From assembly GCF_030272615.1 (NCBI RefSeq), contig NC_081406.1:482517900-482581899 (forward strand): a stretch of DNA of 64,000 bases, in the 5' to 3' direction. The translations under genes were made by a program, and so were the position numbers. The notes under the pieces are model-generated. The model was not told the DNA's origin. It worked only from the letters and a program-made list of their open reading frames with translations, and ran no database searches. This DNA is from Cryptomeria japonica (lineage: Eukaryota > Streptophyta > Pinopsida > Cupressales > Cupressaceae). This document shows, piece by piece, positions 22,486 to 33,215 of this stretch (positions within the stretch are counted from its first letter, which is position 1; every line of letters starts with the position of its first letter).

Positions 22486-24886
22486 GCACTCTCAAGAACA
22501 CACGGTCACCAATAGGAAACTAATGATCTACCTTATGAGCATATGCATACTTCTTTTGCCTATCTTGTGTAGCTACCAAATGCTCACGAATCCGCTCAAC
22601 CTGCTGCTCCATCTCTTGAAGAATATCCGGTCCTACAAGCACCCTGTCCTCTAGTCGATCCCAACTCAAAGGAGTGCGGAAAGGATGACCATACAATTCC
22701 TGAAAGGGGGACATACCTATGGAGCTATGATATCCATTGTTATAAGAAAACTTCACTAGATAGATATAATCCTCCTAGCATGACTAGTGGTCCATAACAT
22801 ACATGTGAAGCATGTCCTCCAAAACCTGATTCACTCGCTATATTTGACCATCTGTCTCTGGGTGATAAGCTGAACTAAAGTTCAAATGAGTCCCCAAATC
22901 ATGCTGAAGTGAGGTCCACAATGCTAAGGTAAAGACAAGATCTCTATCACTAATGATCTGCCTTGGAATCCCACACAATCTCACCACATCTTCCAAGAAG
23001 ACTCATGCCACCACTGCTTCCATGTAGGAAGCTCAAATAGGAACAAAATGGGCAACCTTCATCAATCTATCAACAATGACCATGATAGCATCATGATGAC
23101 GCGAAGAGACAAGCAAGCCAACAATGAAATCCATGGAAATGAGATCCCATTTCCAATCTGGTACCAAATTAGGCTGTAAAAGCCTTGTCGGGTGTTGATG
23201 CTCTGCCTTCACTCGTTGACATTCTAAACATCTCAACACAAAATCAACAATGTCATATTTCATACCAACCCAATGATAAATTTGTCTAAGATCTGCGTGC
23301 ATCTTCTTGACACCTGGATGTGCCGAGTAAGGTGCATGATGGGCCTTAGTCATGATCAAAATGCGAAGACCCTCCAAAGGAGGTACATAGATCTGTCCAA
23401 GGTGATGAAGAATTCCATTTGCCTCAAGGTTATATCCAGAAAATCTACCCTCTAGAGGCCTTCTGGACTCTATCATGGCTCTAACATTCTGATACCAAGT
23501 ATCCCGAGGAAGAACTCCAAGAATCCTCCTTCTCAAGTCTACTCCAAGGGACAATGCTAAAATCTCATGCTGCCTGTGACTCAAAGCATCTACCACCATG
23601 TTCTCTTTCCCTTGAATATAACAAACCTCAAAATCATACTTGCAGAGGAATTCCATCCATCTCCGCTATCGAGCATTCAAGTTTGGCTACATGAATATAT
23701 ACTGCAGACTGCGGTGATCACTATGTAGCTCAAACCGATGCCCTAACAAGAAATGCCACCATCTAACCAAAGCATGAACTATAGCTGCCAATTCTAAATC
23801 AGGAACTGGATAGTTCAACTCATGGTTCTTGGGTTTGCGAGACTCATAAGAAACCACACATCCATCCTGCATAAGCACTGCACCTATACCTTCCAAAGAG
23901 GCATCTGTTCATACCATAAAATCTCTAGATCGATCAGGAACTGCCAAAATCAAAGCACTGACAAGGAGTCCCTTCAAGGTATGAAAAGCTACCTCACACT
24001 GCTCTGACCAAACAAACTTCTTCCCCTTCCTCTGAAGACAAGTAATCAGGTGTCCTATCCAGGAAAAACCCTGAACAAGGCGACGGTAATATCTGGCCAA
24101 ACCCATAAAAATCCAAACTTCTAAAATGTTGGTCAGCGCTGGCCAATCCACAATGGCTTGGATCTTTGAAGGATCCATGGATACACCTTCTCCCAAAACC
24201 ACATGACCAATATAGTTCACCTCAGATTGGAAGAAGTCACACTTTACCAAACTGGCATAAAGTCGATTCTCCCTCAAGCACTGCAATACCTGATGTAAGT
24301 GACGGTCATGCTCTTCCATAGTTCTAGAGTAAATCTATATGTCATCAAAGAAAACAATGATGAAATGATCAAGGTAGGTGAAAAAAACCCCATTCATGAG
24401 GCTCATGAAAACTAAAGGCGCGTTCGTCAACCCAAATGGCATCACTGTGAACTCATAGTGACCATAACGAGTACGAAACAATGTCTTATGAATATCTGCA
24501 TCCTGAATGTGCAACTGATGGTATCCAGATTTTAGATCAATCTTAGAGAACACCTTGGCTCCCTTTACCTAATAAACAAGATCAACTATACGAGGAAATG
24601 GATATCGATCTCGGATTGTTACCTTATTCAGTTGTCAGGAATCAATGCATAATCGAAGAGAACCATCCTTCTTCTTAATGAAGATAATAGGCGCACCCCA
24701 AGGGGAAACACTAGGACAAATGAACCCCTTGGCCAACAATTCCTCTATCTGCAACTTCAACTCACTCAACTCCTGAGTAGTCATCCGATATGGAGCTCTC
24801 GAAATAGGTTCTGCGCAAGGAACCAAATCAGCACGAAAGTCTATGTCTCGCTTCGGAGGCATACCAGGAATATCCAATGAAAACAC
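22478..24886 (-). pseudogene. Del/Tekay-like gypsy pol: RT, RNase H, integrase
   Basis: Read from right to left. RT: entry [20 protein letters not shown] (about 24635-24700), then [13 protein letters not shown] with the first Asp, MPFGLTNAP, and the box FFDD in place of YVDD (about 24335-24350). RNase H: TDASLEGIGAVLMQ after a TAG, and SDHRSLQYIF. Integrase: H-H-C-C zinc part (KAHHAPYSAH to LRCLECQR), WDLISMDFIVGL (Asp), ISDRD (Asp); the catalytic Glu codon after DGQ is now a TAG at 22838-22840. A GDRVFLRVR tail lies beyond another stop at 22520-22522. Any chromodomain and 3' LTR are missing at the junction near 22475. At least seven stops; not functional. Confidence 0.85.
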
Positions 24887-25039
24887 ATCAACATACTCTC
24901 AAAGAATAGGATGACCATCAAGAGTGATTTCTAGACTCTCTTTTTCATCCTTATCCTCAAGAGTGAATGCAAAAAGTTGACACCCTCTATGCATGCACCA
25001 CTTAAGTTGCATAGCGGAAATCATACATAGGGATATCGG

Positions 25040-25370
25040 TCTCTGAACTCCAACAATCTCCACTTACCTACTAAGAACATCTAAACACTCCACTGTCTTC
25101 TTGCGATAGTCTACACGAGCACTGTGAGATGATAGCCAATCCATCCCCAACACAACTCCATAAGAACCCAAAGGAATGACTCAAAGGTCAACTAAAGTAA
25201 CCAGGGATCCTAGGTCCAACTCACAACTGGGAATAAAGGCATCTATAGAGACACATAAACCTATAGCCAACTCTACTTGCCACCTATCCACCTGCTTAGC
25301 AGACATGAGTTTGCATCGCTCCACAATGGACAAAGAAATGAAAGAATCTGAAGCACCAAAACTCATCTGC
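25040..25370 (-). pseudogene. Del-like gypsy protease remnant
   Basis: Reads SFGASDSFISLSIVERC near 25366, where the active-site Asp of the usual DSGASHSFIS is missing, and then LGSYGVVLGMDWLS near 25130-25170, the normal protease C-terminal box. A stop at 25181 separates the two. The gag core continues almost directly into it, so the CCHC part of gag was deleted. Confidence 0.6.
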
Positions 25371-25704
25371 CCGAGTCTGCCTCCACTGGGGTGAGAGAAA
25401 CAATGCCCTGAATCTCTCCATAAATAGCTCCCATTTTACGGTGTTCATGCACACACTAATCTTCTCCTCCTCTAATCTCCACCAGATCGAAGAAAAACTA
25501 TTAAGATGCATGATAGCACATCTCACCTTGGTGTTGCTACTATATGGGAACATAGCAAAACACTGATCCAAACTAATAAGCCAGGTCTCTGCCTTGAGAC
25601 TAGTACCCATACCATTAAAGAAGGGAGGGTTGGACCTCATCAAGTCCTTTATGTGACCCAAGGAAACTAGATCTCAGTTAGCTGGGATCTCCCTCCTCTT
25701 GGGT

Positions 25705-25751
<47 letters not shown>

Positions 25752-26037
25752 GAACCTGTTGATGCGACTCCTCAACCTGAACATGAATAGGTTGATCAAC
25801 CTCAAGCCTAGGGCCTAACTTGGCCAAAAACTCCTGAAACATCTGTCTCAGCTCTTCCCTTTTGGGAACCTGCTCTCCTGCATGTTGTGAATCCTGATGA
25901 ACAGACTATTCCATCTCAACACTCACATGAGTGGGTGGTGGTGAAGGACTATAATGGTCAAAACCATGGCCCTGTCCTCCACCTCTACCTCTATTGCGAC
26001 CACTCATATGACCACCTCCCCTAGCTTTCCTAGCCAT
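25370..26037 (-). pseudogene. Del-like gypsy gag, N-terminus and core
   Basis: ATG at 26035-26037 opens a Gly/Arg-rich N-terminus (residues 1-25 with repeated RGRGGG), then a Pro-rich part with a TAG. A (TC)20 run at 25707-25746 encodes alternating Arg-Glu and is followed by the gag core in a different frame (25296-25661): FFNGMGTSLKAETWL, CAIMHL, WWRLEEEK, and ELFMERFRALFLSPQW. No CCHC knuckle follows. The frame offset across the dinucleotide run suggests slippage there. Confidence 0.75.
25707..25746 (+). repeat. (TC)20 microsatellite within gag
   Basis: Forty bases of perfect TC repeat, extended by CTCT. Lies in the minus-strand gag between its N-terminal part and core. Confidence 0.95.
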
Positions 26038-26167
26038 GACCTAGCACTATAAAAGAGAAAACAATTCAGATCTATGACAAGGATAAAGAAAGGGAAACAC
26101 AAAAATTAATACCTAAGCAAAAAAGTCAAGTTGAATTGGCTCACTACAAACCCAAAGTTGAAACTTG

Positions 26168-26181
26168 GGCTCTGATACCAA
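26168..26181 (-). other. Primer-binding site of the Del-like gypsy
   Basis: Minus-strand TGGTATCAGAGCCC, a match to the initiator-methionine tRNA primer complement, two bases inside the LTR edge at 26184. Confirms element orientation. Confidence 0.9.
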
Positions 26182-26183
26182 AT

Positions 26184-29100
26184 GTAATGCCCCGCCAGAA
26201 ACCCTAAAGGAAAACAACACAATTAGGCAACTAAAGGGTGAAATATTTTTTTTTAAAGATTAAGTGAATTAATTATAACAATTGCATGTTTAATAACACA
26301 ACAGAAGTCTAACACATGATTTTATAAGGGTTACCAACGAAGATTAATTCATAGATTATATTAACACCATGGTTAATCCAATTGTCCATCTAATTAGGAA
26401 AATGAAATGCTTAAGATAAAACCTACACAAACATCTAAATTCCATAATGAAAGAATCAGAGTATTCCAATGCATTTATTTTCCCATAGATCATATATACA
26501 AAAGATTAAAGCAACTGAATTTAACATACATTCCATTGATATAATATTACAATATCTATAACTACATGGCTTCCAAAAATACCATGGTATCCAAAAGTAA
26601 CAATGCCAAGGTTACATAAATGTTTGATACAATGACCACAAGGTCTCAACTGAACAATGATCATGAACATGAGTTGGTACATGAACCACGAACCAAGAAA
26701 ACACTAGCGAAGCCTTTCCTCACCTGAAGATACAATCTAGAACATCCGATGGGAAGTATCACTACCACCCAACCATGTGATTCTGAAAGGGAACCACCCC
26801 ACCATGCTGAGAGATAGTAGAAGACCCTCAAGCAAGCAAAATAAGACAAGTATGATAGAACTACATGACTTTGTAAACATCCATGTGACTCAACTCATAA
26901 ACACTAGTGACTCTAAGGAGAGAGTGTCATCACATGGCTTAAGGTGGTTACCCTAGGTAGGCCTCCATAGGTCTCGGCCCCCATCCTAGGTTATCCTGGT
27001 AACCTCTCTCGAACCCTTGACTCCCTCTAAGAATCATGCAGACCCTACCAATCCTTTTACGAAGACAAGGTGGTAGGTTTGCCATTCCAGGCCTTCTCAC
27101 CACATCCTAAGCCTATACAAGCACCCAACCATGTGCAAGGGACATTATCTTAGTTTAATATTTTAACTACCCACCCCCTAATCAATTATTAGGTTATCAC
27201 TTCTTAACTGACTTTCAAAGGGTTATCCTGCCATCCACTTTGGGCACGACCCTCGCTCGAAAGCCACTCTCTCTCATAGGACACTAACAGGAAAGGTCTC
27301 TCTATGAGAACTCTCTGGCGAAACTGACAACCATATCTAATCCTAACAAACCACAGGTGAAGGATGCACATTCACTAACCCGGTATTGACCATTTGGAAA
27401 CATAACACACAATGGCTCACATCAACAGGGTTATACAATGACACCTGACTAAGGGGTAAAAAAAAACCTTAGTAACAAGACAATAACTCAAATCAGTTTT
27501 ACAACGAAATATGCTTTAACTAGAGAATACCCTTTATTCTAAAGATCCTATAACAGGCAATCTTTTTAAAATAGTAAAAAGCCTTAATTACTTGCAAATA
27601 CAGATATTTCAGAAAAGAAGCAAATACACCTCATTGATAAAAGAAAAGCAGAATTGTCATTTGATTAACAAGGCTAAATTAAGCACATAAAAATTAACCT
27701 TCTAATGTATTTCCAAGAATAAATATAGAATCTAAAAATATAAGCTTTTCTAGAAATAACCAAATTCTGAATTAACTATATATATAAAATAATATAATAT
27801 AAGTATATTAATATATATATTCACCAAATATATATATCATATACCTATATTCATTTTACTAAATATACCTATATTAAAACATAAATAAATTTGCATGATA
27901 TTAATACAACTTATTTAATAAAATGCCCAAGTTAAAAAAAACATATATATAAATATATAAATATATATATATTTTATGAAACACATAATATAAAAATAAA
28001 AAAAATGAATTTCTCATATGTCGAAGGCACGCAAACCAGGGGTGAATTTAAAAGAGTCCTGTTAGTCTTATCTGCTACCCTATGGTAGCATGTACTACTG
28101 CATGTAGTATTGATACCTTACGGTAGCAGGTACTAGGTATTACCGTACGGTAGCATTGCTACCGTCGGTAGTAACTACCGACCCCCTCCAAAACCTAATT
28201 TTTTTGAATATATATATTTTTTTAAATTTAAAAGAAATTTAAATTTTAATAAATGCCCAGATCATATACAAAGATTAAAATTTCACAAACCCCTTTTTTA
28301 AAAAAAAAAAAAAAAAAATTCAACAGAGAATATATAAAGAAATATTAATTTTTACAGAATATAACGATCCATTTTCACAGAGAATTAAAAGTCAAATTTT
28401 CACAGGGATTAAAAATTAAATTCCATAGGGATAAAAATATTGATTTTCAATAGAAATAAAAATCAATTCATCCCCACTTACTCCATTTTTATTTACACAA
28501 ATATCTTCCCTAATCCAATTATTTCTTCACCCAATTTTTTTAATAAATTCCTTCAACCAGGAAGAATGCAAAAATTGCATAACACACAGAGAAAATTTTT
28601 ATGGAATAGAGGAGGGTGAATCTGGCAAAATTTTGCCAGCATAACCCCCTATGATTTTCACAATACAAAAACTAAAACATACAGGAAAGAATCAATAAAC
28701 ATGAGAATCTCCACAATAGAGATTGGAGATTCAAACAACTAAATTAATTTTATTTAAAGAAGACAAAAGAACACCAAACAAAGCAACCCAACCTATAAAG
28801 CTTTCCTAGAAGATTCGTGTGGATGAGCTCTGTCCTGCAACAGGGTTTCCAAGCAAATCCCTCTTACTAGCAATCCTCTGATAATTTCTTCTTCAACAAA
28901 ATATTGCTTCCAAAATAATTTTTTCTTCCCAAAATCTCTACCTCCTTCTCGTGCCTCCCAAAAAGAAAAAGATATATTCCCTTTTAACCTAAAATTTTAG
29001 GTTGCACATATTTTTCCCACAAAACCTAATATTTAATTTTAGTAATAAAAGCAATTTTATTTTCTTTTCTAATTCCCACCAAAGGAATAAATTAACATGC

Positions 29101-30078
29101 AATAAGTAAAAATCATAACCTTTTTTTTTCTCTTTTCTTTTCTTTTCTCATGCAAACTAATTAATTTTCTAAAAAGAAAAAGAAAATAAAGCAATACTTT
29201 AATTCTAATCTATTCATTTATTTATTTTTTTATTTATTTTAAAAAAAAATTCTAGGAACAATAAATGAAATTAATCTAATTTATTTTTCACTAAAATTTA
29301 AATAAGATATATTTCTAATATAATGCAACTTACAACTTAATTTAATAACTTATTTTAATTAATTAAATTTAAAATCTCAATGCATAAAATACATAATTCC
29401 AAATATACCAACTATGAGATAACTCCATAAATTTAATTAATTAATTAATTAAATCCATGAAACACACAAACTGAGCAAACCCCTAGCAAAGACTCATAAA
29501 AAGTCAAATGACAAAATATGAAGGCCGAACAAACTGACAGGATGACCAACTGACGACACTCACAAGATTGTAACAGGGTAAAATAGGGTCAACTACTACC
29601 TCCTCCACTTCCATTGGACAATATAAGGCACACTCAAACCTGTGAAGCCAGGTGGAGACGATACCCCGTACCTACCCGATACTTGTACCTGCAATATCTT
29701 GCATCACCGAACCACACATGCATATATACAATATAGAAAACACAACATGCACACCAATGAAGGAGAACCATGACGTTCCCTGTCTCACCGGAGTGAGTGA
29801 AGGAAAATCATCCCCTTGCATCCAATACACTCGCAGATACACAACATATAATTACACATTGCATAGATAAAGTAAAGTGTCATTACATAGCAATAATCCA
29901 TAAAGTGCCATAAATCACAAGTACTGAAATATTGTAAATAAATTATGTATCTCATATCCAGATAAAGAATGAAATAATGTCATATAAGTCTAAATAACAT
30001 ATCATAGTAATGTATCCACTGAAAGTAAGTAAAAGTAAAATAAGAGTCTAATAAGTTCAAATGAGGAGGGTTACTACA
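26184..30078 (-). repeat. Long 5' LTR of the Del-like gypsy (~3.9 kb)
   Basis: In minus orientation it starts TGTAGTAACCCTCCTCA at 30078 and ends at 26184 (plus-strand TGTAATGCCCCGCC) next to the primer site. 3895 bp, within the long range known for Del/Tekay LTRs. Contains an AT-rich section with TATATA runs (27779-28000), a poly(A) tract (about 28296-28318) and a cluster of hairpins (28074-28180). The right edge is inferred from the TG...CA rule and from a similar end at 32080; the partner LTR is absent. Confidence 0.55.
28074..28180. repeat. Cluster of short perfect hairpins (GGTAGC family)
   Basis: Consecutive inverted repeats: GCTACC/GGTAGC (28074-28089), TACTAC/GTAGTA (28093-28109), the palindrome ACCGTACGGT (28142-28151), CGGTAGCA/TGCTACCG with one-base loop (28148-28164), CGGTAGT/ACTACCG with one-base loop (28166-28180). 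All within 107 bp of otherwise AT-rich LTR. Confidence 0.9.
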
Positions 30079-31439
30079 TGTAGAGTTTTAGGGAAATGAG
30101 CCTGAAATCAAGCAAAAATGACATAAAGGGTAAAGGAACTTGCCCAAATCTGCATAGGGGTCAAAATTGACACACTATCTCAACCCAGAAGGATAGGAAG
30201 ACTCAAAATTTGGAGAGAAAACACACAAACATAAGTATCAAACTCACTGATAGAAAATTGCTTAGGAAAAACTTCTCCCACTATGCTTAGAAAGACATTT
30301 ATATAGCATAGCATCCTAAGGGAGATTGGATAACACTACAAAAACCAGAAGGAGACCTTACAAAAACCTTGTAAGATAAAAAATAAACCTCAAAAATCTA
30401 TTAGCACAGTCTGCACTCCAAACGTACAATCATAGAGAGTTGTAGAGAACTCCCGACAACAACAGAGAGACAAAGATATCAAAATCCGACTCTTAGCCAA
30501 GGGATCTATAAGAATTGAAATACAAGGAGATATATATAACTCCAAAAACCAAATCATCATCCTTACAAAACACAGGGAAAAGAAATCATAAACACTCATA
30601 GAGAATACAAAGAAAACACTTCCAACAAGCATTTCAAAACTTGAAATTAATAAACTACAAATTCCCTTTCCCAAATTCCTTTTCAAATCAAATCAATTCC
30701 TTCAATTCCCAAATCTAAATTTCCCAAAACAAATTCAAAGAATATCGAACAACAATTTGCATAGTCTTAGAGAAGACAAACTTTTCTGGAAATCAACATT
30801 TCGAAGGAGAAATAAAACGAACCTGCAAGCGCAATCCAAATCTTAAATCCAATCCTCAATCCAATTCGAAAACTAATTACAAAAATATGTTGGATGATTA
30901 ACTCAACAACATCCCCAAAATGCAATTTAAATAAAAATTAAACTCAAAAACTATAGGGTAAAACTGACCAATCAAAAAATTCCAAGAAACAATATATTTT
31001 ACCTATCATGTATAGTTTCGAGGAATATATTATTTATTAATATAATTTACTTACCCATTCAAAAGTAATCAATAAAATGAAAGGGTAGGTAACTTTATAA
31101 TACATTCAATTAAAATCAAATATATCAATTAAATGAATAAAGCCATATAAATAGGGATTCTCGATAAAACATAAACAATAATTAAATAATACAATCAATA
31201 AAATCCATAAATCAACTCAACAATAAATTAACAATTAAATAAAGAAAAGCAATAATAAATCAATTAAATTAATCTCAATTGATTAAATACAATTCTCGCA
31301 ATAAATAATTATTATTTAATAAAATAATCAAATAAATAACCAATAATCATATTATAAGATAAATTAATCCAAATCTTAATAAATTACATTATCCCATAAT
31401 TTAAATTAAATAGAATCATACACTCGCATACTCAAGCAA
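30079..31439. other. AT-rich non-coding stretch, unassigned
   Basis: No gene seen. It continues directly from the LTR edge at 30078 and contains long AATTAAAT-rich runs, especially 31080-31420. It may be the left part of a second, related LTR whose right end is at 32080, but I could align only the last ~640 bp by eye. Confidence 0.4.
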
Positions 31440-32080
31440 ATCGACAAAGGGAAACATCAATCCAAGACTCTACCATTGACTTGCATTGTGGTGCAAACTG
31501 ATAAGGTGAACAACTAAGCCTAGAGTGAGTGAAAGAAACCCATGCCATATCCAACAACTTGCCATTGGGATAGGAAACACTCAGACCTATGAAGCTAGCT
31601 AGAGTCGATGTCTAATATCTGCAATCTTTTCACCACACAAAATAATACATATACAACATATATACATCATGATAAACATGCAAGTGATAGAGAATCACAA
31701 CATCATATCGTTCTCGCAATGAGAGATATGACATCATTTCTAATCACAAAGACACTAGAAGACAATCACAACATCATTGCATCCAATCAGTCATCATAAT
31801 CAAAGAGTAGGGTTAGCATAATCATAATGTCATCAAAATCCCTTAAGCAATATGATATATGATCCTTCATGAGTAGTGAACACATATGAATCCAAAAATA
31901 TATAAATCACCAAACATCATGAGTCATATCAAATAACATAAATCCACATAGAGTAACTACCATCATCAATACCATCTAAAATGGCAATAGAGTCATAAGT
32001 AACCATCTAAGAATCAACCATATGTCTAAATAAGTCTATCGGTATGTAAATCAAAAAGTAAGTCTAGGAGGGGCACTACA
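31440..32080 (-). repeat. Relative of the Del-like LTR end
   Basis: Parallels 29560-30078: an ACACTCAGACCTATGAAGC phrase (cf. ACACTCAAACCTGTGAAGC), then TCTGCAATCTTTTCACCA (cf. CTGCAATATCTTGCATCACC), then an ending GGAGGGGCACTACA (cf. GGAGGGTTACTACA). A diverged second copy of the same LTR family in the same orientation. Confidence 0.5.
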
Positions 32081-32126
32081 CATCAACTCAGAATATGAGA
32101 CACTAATCTCAAATACATCAAGACAT

Positions 32127-33159
32127 TGTTGGTATTTTGGTATGGTTTTGTCATTGATGTCAACACATACTAACACTTATAAACTCTGGCACTTTGGAAA
32201 ATCAGCAACATTCACCGGCAAACAAATGACTCATGCACCGTCACCGGTAGGATATAATGATCACTGACACTTGGAATGGCATGGAAAACACTTGGTTATG
32301 TCGAAGACAACATTTGGACACCTTGTCTTGGAGATTTGATTATTGGTATATTCATATTTGCATATTTGTTGTTAATGGTAAATAGGTCCAGGTTATACAC
32401 CGACAGGTTTATCTTTTCTAGATCAGCATGCCATGCTATGGAGATGATTTATTATTGTTGTAAATGCATTAAGCCGACATGTTGAATTGGTTATTGCATC
32501 AAGCATTAATTTAATTGTAAATTGATTTTATTGTAATATCTTTTAGAGCCAACCTACTAAAATTGGTCCTAGGTTATGATATAAATGTAAGATCTTATTT
32601 GTAAGATGTAAGATCGGTCATGGAATGTGAAGAAGAATCATGTGAAGGTATATGCAAGATTAAGCAGAGCTATACACGCAGACATCATTTGAAGGTGAAG
32701 CAAGGTATTTGAGAAAGCAAATCAGAACTACACCAGTACTGAATCCAACATATGAAGATGCTATTTTGAGCAGTACATCCTTATTGGATTTAACCATCCA
32801 ATTGTAGTTAGTGTGACTCCTATTTTGTGTTTGAGCAGTGAGGTCTAGGCGCTTGGCCTTTCTGCATGTGCAGACCCCATTTGTATACACTTACTATCTT
32901 CAGTAGTATTATCTGATTGTGGGTAAGGTTTCCCATTATGGTTTTTCCCCTTATAGGGTTTCCACATACAAATATTGGTGTTAAGTGTTGTGGATGACTT
33001 TGTCTTTTTGTTTCATGCATTAATCTTTACCGGTATTGCAATTATCTGATAAAACTGGCCACCGGTATTAAGCAGTAAGATGGTTAAGTTATTTTTTATT
33101 TTAATTTATTTGACAACTGAATCACCCCCCGCCCTCTTAGTTGTCTCCTGGACCTAACA
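32127..33159 (+). repeat. 5' LTR of the complete copia
   Basis: 1033 bp, TGTTGGTATTTTGG to GGACCTAACA. Compared with the 3' LTR it lacks a block after ACCGTCA that contains TATCTAGTACACC, and has a 7-bp extra unit (GTAAGAT) near 32602. Holds the hairpin CTGCATGTGCAG (32862-32873). Same family as the solo LTR at 16030. Confidence 0.93.
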
Positions 33160-33161
33160 AT

Positions 33162-33173
33162 TGGTAGCAGAGC
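33162..33173 (+). other. Primer-binding site (iMet type)
   Basis: TGGTAGCAGAGC two bases after the LTR; one mismatch to the usual TGGTATCAGAGC. Confidence 0.8.
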
Positions 33174-33215
33174 CTAGTCCTCTTTTGCAAAAGTTTAACA
33201 GCTTGAGGAGATCCA

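Noticed and set aside
28074-28180. tRNA or microRNA precursor
   Set aside because: Arms are only 6-8 bp; no cloverleaf, no long stem.
29652-29870. 72-codon plus-strand frame in the gypsy LTR
   Set aside because: No domain, lies in LTR sequence with a diverged copy at 31560 that is not open.
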